Shown here: in pieces, positions 13,008-19,249 of the stretch
How the letters are laid out: every line of letters begins with the position of its first letter
How positions within the stretch are numbered: the first letter of the stretch is position 1
Assembly (NCBI GenBank): GCA_002329325.1
Contig: DCTX01000017.1
Location: 8,511-27,759 of the forward strand
DNA: 19,249 nucleotides
Direction: 5' to 3'
Source: Anaerolineales bacterium UBA1429
Lineage (GTDB): Bacteria; Chloroflexota; Anaerolineae; UBA1429
The notes under the pieces: model-generated
The model's database searches: none
What the model was told of the DNA's origin: nothing
What the model saw: the letters and a program-made list of their open reading frames with translations, nothing else
Made by a program: the position numbers and the translations under genes

Positions 13008-13595
13008 ATGGCCGTTTCGATGCAGATGATCAAGGACCTTCGCCAGTTGACGGGCGCCGGCGTGCTGGACTGCAAGCAGACGCTGGAGCAGACCGATGGT
13101 GATATGGAAAAGGCGGCCGAGATCCTTCGAGAGAAGGGACTGGCGGCGGCAGCCAAGAAGGCCGATCGCGAGGCCTCCGAGGGCCGTATCGAGGCCTATG
13201 TGCACCCGGGCAACAAGCTGGTTGCCGTGGTGGACCTGCGCTGCGAGACCGACTTTGTGGCGCGCACGGCCGGCTTTATCGAGCTTTCCCACGATCTGGC
13301 GATGCAGGTGGCGGCCGCCAACCCCGCCTACGTCTCTCGTGACGATATCCCGCAAGAGGTCGTCGAGCAGCAGCGAGCCGTCTTCATGGAAGAGGTCGGC
13401 GATGGCAAGCCCGAGCACATCATCACCCGTATCATGGAGGGCAAGTTCGCCAAGTGGTACCAGCAGGTGTGCTTGCTGGACCAGGCCTTCATCAAGGATG
13501 AGGACAAGACCATCCAGCAACTGCTGACCGAGGCCGTTGCGCGGCTGGGCGAGAACATCCTGGTGAAGGGCTTTGGGAGGTTCTCCATCGAGTAG
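13008..13595 (+). CDS. tsf: Translation elongation factor Ts, short form
   Basis: This 195-residue factor exchanges GDP on EF-Tu. It has the N-terminal UBA-like domain (about 5-45, with LRQLTGAGVLDCKQ) and the core motif CETDFVART (79-87) whose TDFV contacts EF-Tu. EIVxxKGFGRF-like GENILVKGFGRF is at the C-terminus. It is about 90 residues shorter than E. coli EF-Ts and matches the compact form with a single core repeat found in Thermus, cyanobacteria and Chloroflexota, so it is not truncated. AGAGGAT lies about 10 bases before the ATG. It is in the conserved position between rpsB and pyrH. Confidence 0.96.
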   Translation: MAVSMQMIKDLRQLTGAGVLDCKQTLEQTDGDMEKAAEILREKGLAAAAKKADREASEGRIEAYVHPGNKLVAVVDLRCETDFVARTAGFIELSHDLAMQVAAANPAYVSRDDIPQEVVEQQRAVFMEEVGDGKPEHIITRIMEGKFAKWYQQVCLLDQAFIKDEDKTIQQLLTEAVARLGENILVKGFGRFSIE

Positions 13596-13645
13596 AGACG
13601 GCCCCGCGTCTACCCGCACTGCGACGTTTTGTGATGGAGGGAGCG

Positions 13646-14362
13646 ATGGCCGATCCCAGATACCAGCGCATCTTGCTCAAGCTCAGCGGCGAGTTCATGT
13701 CGGGCTCGGCTGGGTTTGGCATCGATCCCTCCGTCGTCGAATCGGTGGCGACGCAGATCCGGCCTGCCCATGAGCTGGGCATCGAGCTGGCCATCGTCAT
13801 CGGCGCCGGCAACATCTGGCGCGGAGCCGATGCCATGGTGCACGGCATGGAGCGGGCTACGGCCGATTACATGGGCATGCTGGGCACGGTGATGAACGCC
13901 ATGGCCCTGCAGGATGCCCTGGAGCGCCTGGGCGTGGACACCCGGGTGCAGACGGCCATCGAGATGCGCGATGTGGCCGAACCCTATATCCGCCGTCGAG
14001 CCATCCGCCACCTGGAAAAGGGGCGGGTGGTCATCTTTGGGGCGGGCACCGGCAACCCCTACTTTACCACCGACACGGCGGCGGCCCTGCGCGCGATGGA
14101 GATAGACGCCCAGATCCTGCTCAAGGCGACCAAGGTGGATGGCGTCTATGATTCTGACCCCCTGCGCAACGAGGGCGCCAAACGCTTTGAGCGCCTTTCG
14201 TACCTGGAGGCCCTGAACATGGGCGTCAAGGTGATGGATAGCACGGCCCTCTCGCTGTGCATGGACAATGATCTGCCCCTGATGGTGTTCAAGCTGGAAC
14301 CCCCAGATAGCATCGTGCGGGCTGCCATGGGCGAGCCGATCGGGACGATCGTCACCTCCTGA
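13646..14362 (+). CDS. pyrH: UMP kinase
   Basis: This 238-residue amino-acid-kinase-fold enzyme phosphorylates UMP to UDP with ATP in pyrimidine nucleotide synthesis. Motifs in order are KLSGE (12-16), GAGNIWRG (53-60), ADYMGMLGTVMNA (73-85), GTGNPYFTTDTAA (134-146) and KATKVDGVYDSDP (160-172). The ATG at 13646 is chosen because GGAGGGAG lies 3-9 bases upstream and the product then has the usual length. In-frame GTG 13631 and ATG 13634 are upstream and overlap that ribosome binding site. It keeps the usual tsf-pyrH-frr order. A weak 5-bp hairpin (13596-13611) lies in the gap to tsf. Confidence 0.97.
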   Translation: MADPRYQRILLKLSGEFMSGSAGFGIDPSVVESVATQIRPAHELGIELAIVIGAGNIWRGADAMVHGMERATADYMGMLGTVMNAMALQDALERLGVDTRVQTAIEMRDVAEPYIRRRAIRHLEKGRVVIFGAGTGNPYFTTDTAAALRAMEIDAQILLKATKVDGVYDSDPLRNEGAKRFERLSYLEALNMGVKVMDSTALSLCMDNDLPLMVFKLEPPDSIVRAAMGEPIGTIVTS

Positions 14363-14371
14363 TTCCGTCGC

Positions 14372-14400
14372 CGCCGGCGGAGAGGGCGTTCTCTCCGGCG
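14372..14400 (+). repeat. Intergenic hairpin between pyrH and frr
   Basis: CGCCGG plus AGAG (14372-14377 and 14381-14384, with a 3-base CGG bulge) pairs with CTCTCCGGCG (14391-14400) over a GGCGTT loop. The following bases (CTGTTCTTTG) are only mildly T-rich. It could be a weak attenuator or a processing site; it lies just before the frr ribosome binding site. Confidence 0.55.
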
Positions 14401-14431
14401 CTGTTCTTTGCCAAACGAAGGAGCGTACGTC

Positions 14432-14989
14432 ATGATTGATGATATCCTGCTGGATGTAGAGGATCGCATGGAAAAGGCCGTGGCCGCCCTGCGTTCCGAC
14501 CTGCTGGGCATCCGCACCGGCCGCGCGACCCCGGCCCTGCTCGATCGCATCCGCGTCGAGGCCTATTCCACCGTCATGCCTCTCAACCAGGTGGCGACGG
14601 TGGCGGTGCCGGAGCCCCGCCTCATCACCATTCGGCCCTATGACGTCAGCACCATCGGCGCCATCGAACGTGCGATCCTCAAGTCCGATCTGGGGCTGAC
14701 CCCCAACAACGACGGCAAGATGATCCGTCTGGCCGTCCCCCCCTTGACCGATGAGCGCCGCCATGACCTGGCGCGTATGGTCAATCGCCGCGTGGAAGAG
14801 GCACGGGTGGCCATTCGCAACCTCAGGCGCGAGGCGCTGCGCAGCATCACCGACTTGCAGAAGGAAGGCGAGATCTCGGAAGACGACCTCTACAAGTCGC
14901 GCGACGACCTGCAAAAGGTCACAGACGACTACACCAAGCGGTGTGACGAACTCGGCGAGCAGAAGCAGGCCGAGATCATGGAGTTCTGA
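14432..14989 (+). CDS. frr: Ribosome recycling factor
   Basis: This 185-residue protein, with EF-G, splits the post-termination ribosome. Length and layout match the family. Domain I helices flank the central domain. Visible motifs are LLGIRTGRATPALLDRI (24-40), PLNQVATVAVPEPR, and the ISEDDLYKSRDDLQKVTD stretch near the end of the protein. The ATG at 14432 has AAGGAG 8 bases upstream; a TTG at 14408 is in frame but overlaps the gap and has no ribosome binding site. Its stop codon overlaps the uppS start (TGATG), so the two are likely coupled in translation. Confidence 0.97.
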   Translation: MIDDILLDVEDRMEKAVAALRSDLLGIRTGRATPALLDRIRVEAYSTVMPLNQVATVAVPEPRLITIRPYDVSTIGAIERAILKSDLGLTPNNDGKMIRLAVPPLTDERRHDLARMVNRRVEEARVAIRNLRREALRSITDLQKEGEISEDDLYKSRDDLQKVTDDYTKRCDELGEQKQAEIMEF

Positions 14990-15735
14990 TGGACGCCCTG
15001 CCCAATGCAGGGAGCGCCGACCAGCGCCCCGAGCTGGTGCGCATTCCGGAGCACGTGGCCATCATCATGGATGGCAATGGCCGCTGGGCTCGGGCGCGGG
15101 GCCTGCCGCATACCGAAGGGCACCGGGCCGGCACGGAAAACCTGCGCCGGGTGCTGGAGGCCGCGGGCGAATTCGGCATCCGCGTGTTGACGCTGTTTGC
15201 CTTTTCTACCGAGAACTGGTCGCGCCCGGACGCCGAGGTCAATGCCCTGCTGACCTTGGCGCAGCGGGTGATCGACCGCGAGATGGACGAGCTGCACCGT
15301 CGGGGCGTGCGCATCCGCCACATTGGGCGCCGCGAGCGAGTCCCCGGGGCTTTGCTGCGGCGGATCGAGCGGGCCGAGGAACTGACGCGCGACAACTCGG
15401 CGCTGATCCTCAACATCGCCTTCAACTATGGCGGAAGGGCCGAGATCGTGGATGCCGTGCGGGCCCTGGTGCGCGAGGGCCTGGCCCCGGAGGAGATCGA
15501 CGAGGCGGCCATCTCGGCGCGCCTCTACACGGCGGGCCTGCCCGATCCCGATCTCATCATCCGGCCGAGCGGTGAGATGCGGCTCAGCAACTATCTCATC
15601 TGGCAGGCCGCCTACGCCGAGTTCTATTGCACGCCCACGTTGTGGCCGGATTTCGACCGCGAGGAGCTGTACAAGGCGCTGCTGGCCTATCAGGAGCGCG
15701 AGCGACGCTATGGAGGTCGGCCTTCCGGTTCCTGA
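14989..15735 (+). CDS. uppS: Undecaprenyl diphosphate synthase (cis-prenyltransferase)
   Basis: This 248-residue enzyme condenses isopentenyl diphosphate units onto farnesyl diphosphate to make the C55 lipid carrier for peptidoglycan and other envelope polymers. Signatures are HVAIIMDGNGRWA (22-34) with catalytic Asp28, LFAFSTENWSRP (69-80), NIAFNYGGRAEI and RPSGEMRLSNYLIWQ (192-206). The diphosphate- and Mg-binding Glu is present in the final block (EFYCTP-LWPDF). The ATG overlaps the frr stop by one base. Exact chain length cannot be read from the sequence, but the position before cdsA in this cluster fits the undecaprenyl enzyme. Confidence 0.96.
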   Translation: MDALPNAGSADQRPELVRIPEHVAIIMDGNGRWARARGLPHTEGHRAGTENLRRVLEAAGEFGIRVLTLFAFSTENWSRPDAEVNALLTLAQRVIDREMDELHRRGVRIRHIGRRERVPGALLRRIERAEELTRDNSALILNIAFNYGGRAEIVDAVRALVREGLAPEEIDEAAISARLYTAGLPDPDLIIRPSGEMRLSNYLIWQAAYAEFYCTPTLWPDFDREELYKALLAYQERERRYGGRPSGS

Positions 15736-15777
15736 ACGATCCACCCACCCGCGTTTCGCTAGTGCCGGAGGCAAGCC

Positions 15778-16572
15778 GTGCTCATCAGACGCATCGCCAG
15801 CGCCGCGATCCTGATCCCCCTGGTGGGCCTGATGGTCTACCTGGGGGAGTGGCCCTTTGCCGCAGCCATCGCCTTGGTGGGCCTGCTGGCCGGCTATGAG
15901 TACCTGGCGCTGTTGCGCCGCCTCGACCTGCATCCCAGCTTTCCCCTTGCGCTGCTCCTGCTGCTCTGCGCCATCGCCGACGCTCAGTGGCCCACCCTGG
16001 GCATCCTGCAGTGGGCGCTCTGGCCGGGCGTCGCGCTGCTCCTCGCCGAGCAGGTGTTCCGCCGCAATCGGCCGGGCTCGCTGGCGAGCTGGGCGGCGGC
16101 CTTTGCGGGCGCCCTGTACGTCGGCCTGGGCCTGAGCTACTTTGTCCGGCTGCGCGCCATGGACCAGGGCCTGGTGTGGGTGGCCGTGGTGCTCATCGGC
16201 ACCTGGGTCAGCGATAGCGGCGCCTACTTTGTGGGGGTGGCCATGGGCAAGCGCCGCCTGGCGCCGGAGATCAGCCCCAAAAAGAGCTGGGAAGGCGTCT
16301 GGGGCGGCCTGGTCACCGGCGTGGCGACAGTCTGGGCCATGGCCTGGCTGCTGCTGGGGCTGCCCCACTGGCAGGGCATCCTGATGGGCCTGGCGCTGGT
16401 GATCGCAGCCACCCTGGGCGACCTGACCGAGTCGGTGATCAAGCGGCAGGCGGGCGTCAAGGATTCGGGCGCCCTCATACCCGGCCACGGCGGCATGCTG
16501 GACCGGGTCGACAGCTTGCTCTTTGTGGCGCCCGCGGTATACTATTGTTCGATGTTGTTCGCTCTGTTGTAG
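15778..16572 (+). CDS. cdsA: Phosphatidate cytidylyltransferase (CDP-diglyceride synthase)
   Basis: This 264-residue integral membrane enzyme makes CDP-diacylglycerol from phosphatidate and CTP, the entry to phospholipid synthesis. Several hydrophobic helices are present. The family signature is complete at residues 219-245: S-x-x-K-R, then K-D-S-G, then P-G-H-G-G-x-x-D-R-x-D. SPKKSWEG (166-173) is the other diagnostic block. Translation starts at GTG 15778 with GGAGG 6 bases upstream. The last codons contain a probable promoter for the next gene. In many bacteria dxr and rseP follow cdsA; here they do not. Confidence 0.96.
   Translation: MLIRRIASAAILIPLVGLMVYLGEWPFAAAIALVGLLAGYEYLALLRRLDLHPSFPLALLLLLCAIADAQWPTLGILQWALWPGVALLLAEQVFRRNRPGSLASWAAAFAGALYVGLGLSYFVRLRAMDQGLVWVAVVLIGTWVSDSGAYFVGVAMGKRRLAPEISPKKSWEGVWGGLVTGVATVWAMAWLLLGLPHWQGILMGLALVIAATLGDLTESVIKRQAGVKDSGALIPGHGGMLDRVDSLLFVAPAVYYCSMLFALL
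16516..16543 (+). promoter_or_regulatory. Probable promoter inside the 3' end of cdsA
   Basis: TTGCTC (16516-16521) and TATACT (16538-16543) are 16 bases apart and use the same hexamers as the rpsB promoter. Transcription would begin near 16550, about 50 bases before the membrane regulator gene. There is no TG extension. It lies in coding sequence, so chance is harder to exclude. Confidence 0.55.
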
Positions 16573-16601
16573 AGTCGATGTTCTAGCCATCGCGGATAGG
16601 T

Positions 16602-18521
16602 ATGTCACCCGAAACGATTGCCGAAGTCCTGAGCCTGAGCAATCTGATCCTGGCCTCGGCCAACGTCATTATCGGCTTCTCTCTCTTTGTATACATCCTC
16701 ACCCACAATCTGCGGAGCGCCGTGGCCAGGGCCTTTTGCGCCCTCACCGCCTTTGTGACCCTTGTGTACGTCGTGGACGTGACCATGGGCGGCGTCAATA
16801 GCGATGCCGCGGCCAGCCTCTGGCTGCGAGCCCAGTGGTTGGGGATCAGCTTTGTCCCCGCCGCCTACTTTCACTTCTCCGATGCCCTGCTCAAGACCAC
16901 GGGCGGCAGCTCGCGCCTGCGCTCCGTGGGCGTGTGGGCGGTGTACGCCATCAGCGCGGCGGCCTTTGCCCTGGCGGCCGTGGGCGATCTCGTCGTGGAC
17001 GGCGTGGCGCTCAAGGGCGACATCTATCACCTCACCCCCGGCCCCTACTTTCGCGTGTTCGCCATCTACTATGTGCTGGTGAGCCTGGCCGGCTGGGTGA
17101 ACATCACCCGCGCCAGGGATGCCTGCCTGACCTCCACGTCGCGGCGGCGCATCACCTATCTGATGGTGGCCTTTGTCGCGCCCAGCGTCGGCGTGTTCCC
17201 CTATCTGCTGCTGCCGACCACGGGCCACGCCCTCTCGACGACGGTGGTCTCGGCGCTGAACCTGGTGGGCAACGTAGGCATCGCGCTGATGACGGTGGTC
17301 ATCGCCTACATTGTGGCGTATCAGGGGGTGCTGCTGCCCGATCGCGTGGTCAAGCATAGCCTGCTGCACTTTTTGCTGCGGGGGCCGCTGGTGGCGATCC
17401 TGGTGGTAGCCATCATGCTGAGCATCCCCCACGTGCCCCAGATCCTGGGCTTGCCCCGCGATACGATCCTGGTGGTGACGGTGGCGGGCAGTGTCGTCAC
17501 CCTGCAGGTGATGATCAACCTGGCCAAGCCGGGCATCGACCGGCTGATCTATCGCCGCGATCGCCAGGAGATCAACTGGATCCAATCGCTGGACCAGCGC
17601 CTGCTCACCACCACCGACCTGCAGCAACTGCTGGAGAACACGCTGATCGCCCTGTGCGATCTGCTGCGCGCCCCTTCGGGCTTTGTCGTCACCATGCAGG
17701 ACGATGGCCTGGCGATTCGCGTCTTTTCGGGGTCTCGGGCCGAGGCGGAGCGCTTCCTGCAGCAGTTCTCGGTGCCGCAACTGATCGAGCGAATCGCCGA
17801 GAGCCGCCAGGACGAGTTCCTGGCCAACGAGGACTTTGTGGCGGCGGATGGCCACTGGCTGCTGCCGCTGCGCAGCCGCAACGACCAATCTACGTTGGGC
17901 CTGCTGGGCATCCGCGCCACCCAGCCCACGGTGCGCTATGGCGATGAGGACCTGGAGGCCACCTACGGTCTCGTGCGCCGGGCCGAGACCGCGCTGGAGG
18001 ACATGCGCCTGCAGCAGCAGATCTTTGGCCTCATTCAGGCCCTGGATGTGGAGCTGGACCAGATCCAGGGGTGGCGCTCCACGCCCTTCTCCGTGAGCGA
18101 GGCGGCGCTGCAGCATCTGGAGATGAACCCGGTGCACTCGCCGGGGTTCGCCCAAGCTGTCAAGGAGGCGTTGGGGCAGTTCTGGGGCGGCCCCAAGCTG
18201 AGCCAGTCGTCGCTGCGGCGGATGCGGGCCGTGCAGCAGGCCATGCCGGAGAACGACAATGTGCCCGCCAAGGCGATCCGGTCGGTGCTGCTGCAGGCCA
18301 TCGAGCGCCTCAAGCCGGAGGGCGCCCGCTCGATGACCTCGGCCGAGTGGCTCATCTACAACATCCTGGATCTGCGCTTTGTCCAGGGCTATCGGATCCG
18401 TGACATCGTGGCGCGGCTGGCGGTCAGCGAGTCCGACTTTTACCGCAAACAGCGCGTAGCCATCGAGCAGGTGGCCGAGACCCTGGCCCAGATGGAGCGA
18501 GATTGCGGCGAGAGCGTCTAG
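16602..18521 (+). CDS. Multi-helix membrane protein with GAF-like domain and C-terminal helix-turn-helix (putative membrane-bound regulator)
   Basis: This 639-residue protein has about eight or nine membrane helices (roughly residues 15-305) resembling the N-terminal 7TM region of some histidine kinases. A linker (IYRRDRQEINWIQSL) leads into a GAF-like sensor domain (about 330-465). A helical region with an FWGGPKLSQSSLRRMR segment (527-542) follows. The end holds a probable helix-turn-helix (about 595-626) in which GYRIRDIVARLAVSESDFYRKQ resembles sigma region 4 or LuxR-type helices. There is no HisKA phospho-acceptor motif, no HATPase N/G boxes and no GGDEF or phosphatase motif. It may be a one-component regulator tethered to the membrane; ligand and targets are unknown. 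The ribosome binding site is weak (GGATAGG close to the ATG). It converges on the next gene, with 7 bases between stop codons. Confidence 0.75.
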   Translation: MSPETIAEVLSLSNLILASANVIIGFSLFVYILTHNLRSAVARAFCALTAFVTLVYVVDVTMGGVNSDAAASLWLRAQWLGISFVPAAYFHFSDALLKTTGGSSRLRSVGVWAVYAISAAAFALAAVGDLVVDGVALKGDIYHLTPGPYFRVFAIYYVLVSLAGWVNITRARDACLTSTSRRRITYLMVAFVAPSVGVFPYLLLPTTGHALSTTVVSALNLVGNVGIALMTVVIAYIVAYQGVLLPDRVVKHSLLHFLLRGPLVAILVVAIMLSIPHVPQILGLPRDTILVVTVAGSVVTLQVMINLAKPGIDRLIYRRDRQEINWIQSLDQRLLTTTDLQQLLENTLIALCDLLRAPSGFVVTMQDDGLAIRVFSGSRAEAERFLQQFSVPQLIERIAESRQDEFLANEDFVAADGHWLLPLRSRNDQSTLGLLGIRATQPTVRYGDEDLEATYGLVRRAETALEDMRLQQQIFGLIQALDVELDQIQGWRSTPFSVSEAALQHLEMNPVHSPGFAQAVKEALGQFWGGPKLSQSSLRRMRAVQQAMPENDNVPAKAIRSVLLQAIERLKPEGARSMTSAEWLIYNILDLRFVQGYRIRDIVARLAVSESDFYRKQRVAIEQVAETLAQMERDCGESV

Positions 18522-18528
18522 CGGCCTG

Positions 18529-19249
18529 CTACTCGGCGGGCGGGATGAAGCGATACACCCGGGTAGGGCCGTAGCGAAAGAGCTCGACATAATGGGGCGG
18601 GGTCAGGCGCTGGGGCTCCAGGGGGCCGCCGCGCGCGCCCACGAAAACGTGGGTGACGCCCGCTTCGGCGAGGCGCCGCAACAGCGCCGGATCGTCCAGC
18701 GATTCCCCGGCATCCACGGCCTGGGCCAGCTCGGTGATCGGGTCGCGGTAGGCGGGCTCGCCGTGGGTGTAGAGCACCGCCGGATAGGTGACCCGCCGCC
18801 CTGCCAGATAGGGCAACCACCAGCCCGCATCGGAGCCCATGGCGATCCCCTCCTGCCAGGGGCGGGTGTTGATCAGGATCAGGCTATCGGCTGGCAGGTT
18901 CTCGCGCACCCAGGCGATGGCGGGCAGATCGGCCTCGCGCAAGAGCACGGTACCCTCGTTCACCCGGTCGATCTGGCCCCAGGCGCTGCCCACGCTGGCG
19001 GAGGTCAGGCCACAGAGCAAGGCCGCCGAAAGGCCCACGGCGAGCCGCCGCACGGCGACGCCTCGCCGTGCCCAGCGCACCGCCGCCAACGCCAGGTCGG
19101 CGGCCAGCCAGCCGATGAACACGCCTGCGGGCAGCCAGTAGCTGATGGCGGCGCTGGTGCCGTGCAGGAACCAGGAGCCGCGCAGCCCCAGCCAGCTCAG
19201 GTCGCTGAGCAGCACGCAGGCTGCCGCCCACGCGCCCAACAGCGCCGGG
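18529..19249 (-). CDS. C-terminal part of a polytopic membrane protein, possibly a GT-C-type glycosyltransferase
   Basis: The frame is open to the window end, so only the last 240 codons are seen. Three hydrophobic segments are followed by a soluble domain of about 145 residues. It begins ADLPAIAWVRENLPADSLIL and contains SDAGWWLPYLAGRRVTYP, GVTHVFVGARGG and a final RVYRFIPP. A stretch of the form 'walk up by WV-x-x-N-x-P-x-D then ILIN' after membrane helices is common in the extracytoplasmic C-terminal domains of GT39-like and related membrane glycosyltransferases. The catalytic acidic loop near the N-terminus of such enzymes is outside the window, so the assignment is tentative. The gene is transcribed toward the membrane regulator; no terminator is apparent between the two stop codons. 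Confidence 0.6.
   Translation of the reverse strand, partial: PALLGAWAAACVLLSDLSWLGLRGSWFLHGTSAAISYWLPAGVFIGWLAADLALAAVRWARRGVAVRRLAVGLSAALLCGLTSASVGSAWGQIDRVNEGTVLLREADLPAIAWVRENLPADSLILINTRPWQEGIAMGSDAGWWLPYLAGRRVTYPAVLYTHGEPAYRDPITELAQAVDAGESLDDPALLRRLAEAGVTHVFVGARGGPLEPQRLTPPHYVELFRYGPTRVYRFIPPAE

Noticed and set aside
16602..18521. Annotation of the membrane regulator as a histidine kinase
   Set aside because: Only the N-terminal membrane region is kinase-like; the phospho-acceptor histidine block and the ATPase N and G boxes are absent.

Overview
The window is a gene-dense, high-GC stretch of a bacterial chromosome. The best lineage guess is Chloroflexota, probably near Anaerolineae; this is inference. 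It rests on the short (about 195 aa) EF-Ts, the Chloroflexota-style gene content (secreted peptidase MA-like protein, 7TM-GAF regulator), high GC, and promoters with an extended -10 element. No rRNA, tRNA, CRISPR array, insertion sequence or prophage was seen, and no gap without a gene exceeds about 200 bases.

Region 1 (1-5368, + strand). The 3' end of a deoxycytidylate/cytidine deaminase gene is followed by five tightly spaced genes: a 12S/MmdA-type acyl-CoA carboxyltransferase, a 5S/OadA-type pyruvate-oxaloacetate carboxyltransferase without its own biotin domain, a small OadG/MmdD-like membrane protein, a biotin carboxyl carrier protein, and the OadB/MmdB sodium-pumping decarboxylase. A strong intrinsic terminator closes the unit. 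The set contains all three soluble parts of a methylmalonyl-CoA:pyruvate transcarboxylase (12S, 5S, 1.3S) plus the membrane parts of a Na+-translocating decarboxylase. One biotin carrier may therefore exchange carboxyl groups with two substrates and also discharge them to pump Na+. This is the most interesting metabolic feature here.

Region 2 (5405-8402, +). secA stands alone with its own promoter. It carries a charged helical insertion near the N-terminus and a C-terminal zinc site.

Region 3 (8412-11886, -). A compact operon reads Trm112-like zinc protein, secreted metallopeptidase, mutM (DNA glycosylase), a ThiF/HesA/MoeB-type adenylyltransferase without the usual zinc cysteines, and a small lipoprotein. 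Adjacent genes overlap or nearly touch. It converges on secA.

Region 4 (11892-16572, +). The classic rpsB-tsf-pyrH-frr-uppS-cdsA cluster (ribosomal protein S2, EF-Ts, UMP kinase, ribosome recycling factor, undecaprenyl-PP synthase, CDP-diglyceride synthase) starts from a promoter back-to-back with that of region 3. Hairpins lie in the rpsB leader and in the rpsB-tsf and pyrH-frr gaps; the rpsB-tsf one looks like an attenuator.

Region 5 (16516-19249). Where dxr and rseP commonly follow cdsA, there is instead a membrane protein with a multi-helix 7TM-kinase-like sensor region, a GAF-like domain and a C-terminal helix-turn-helix, but no kinase domain. It converges on the 3' part of a polytopic membrane protein, possibly a GT-C-type glycosyltransferase, which runs off the window end.
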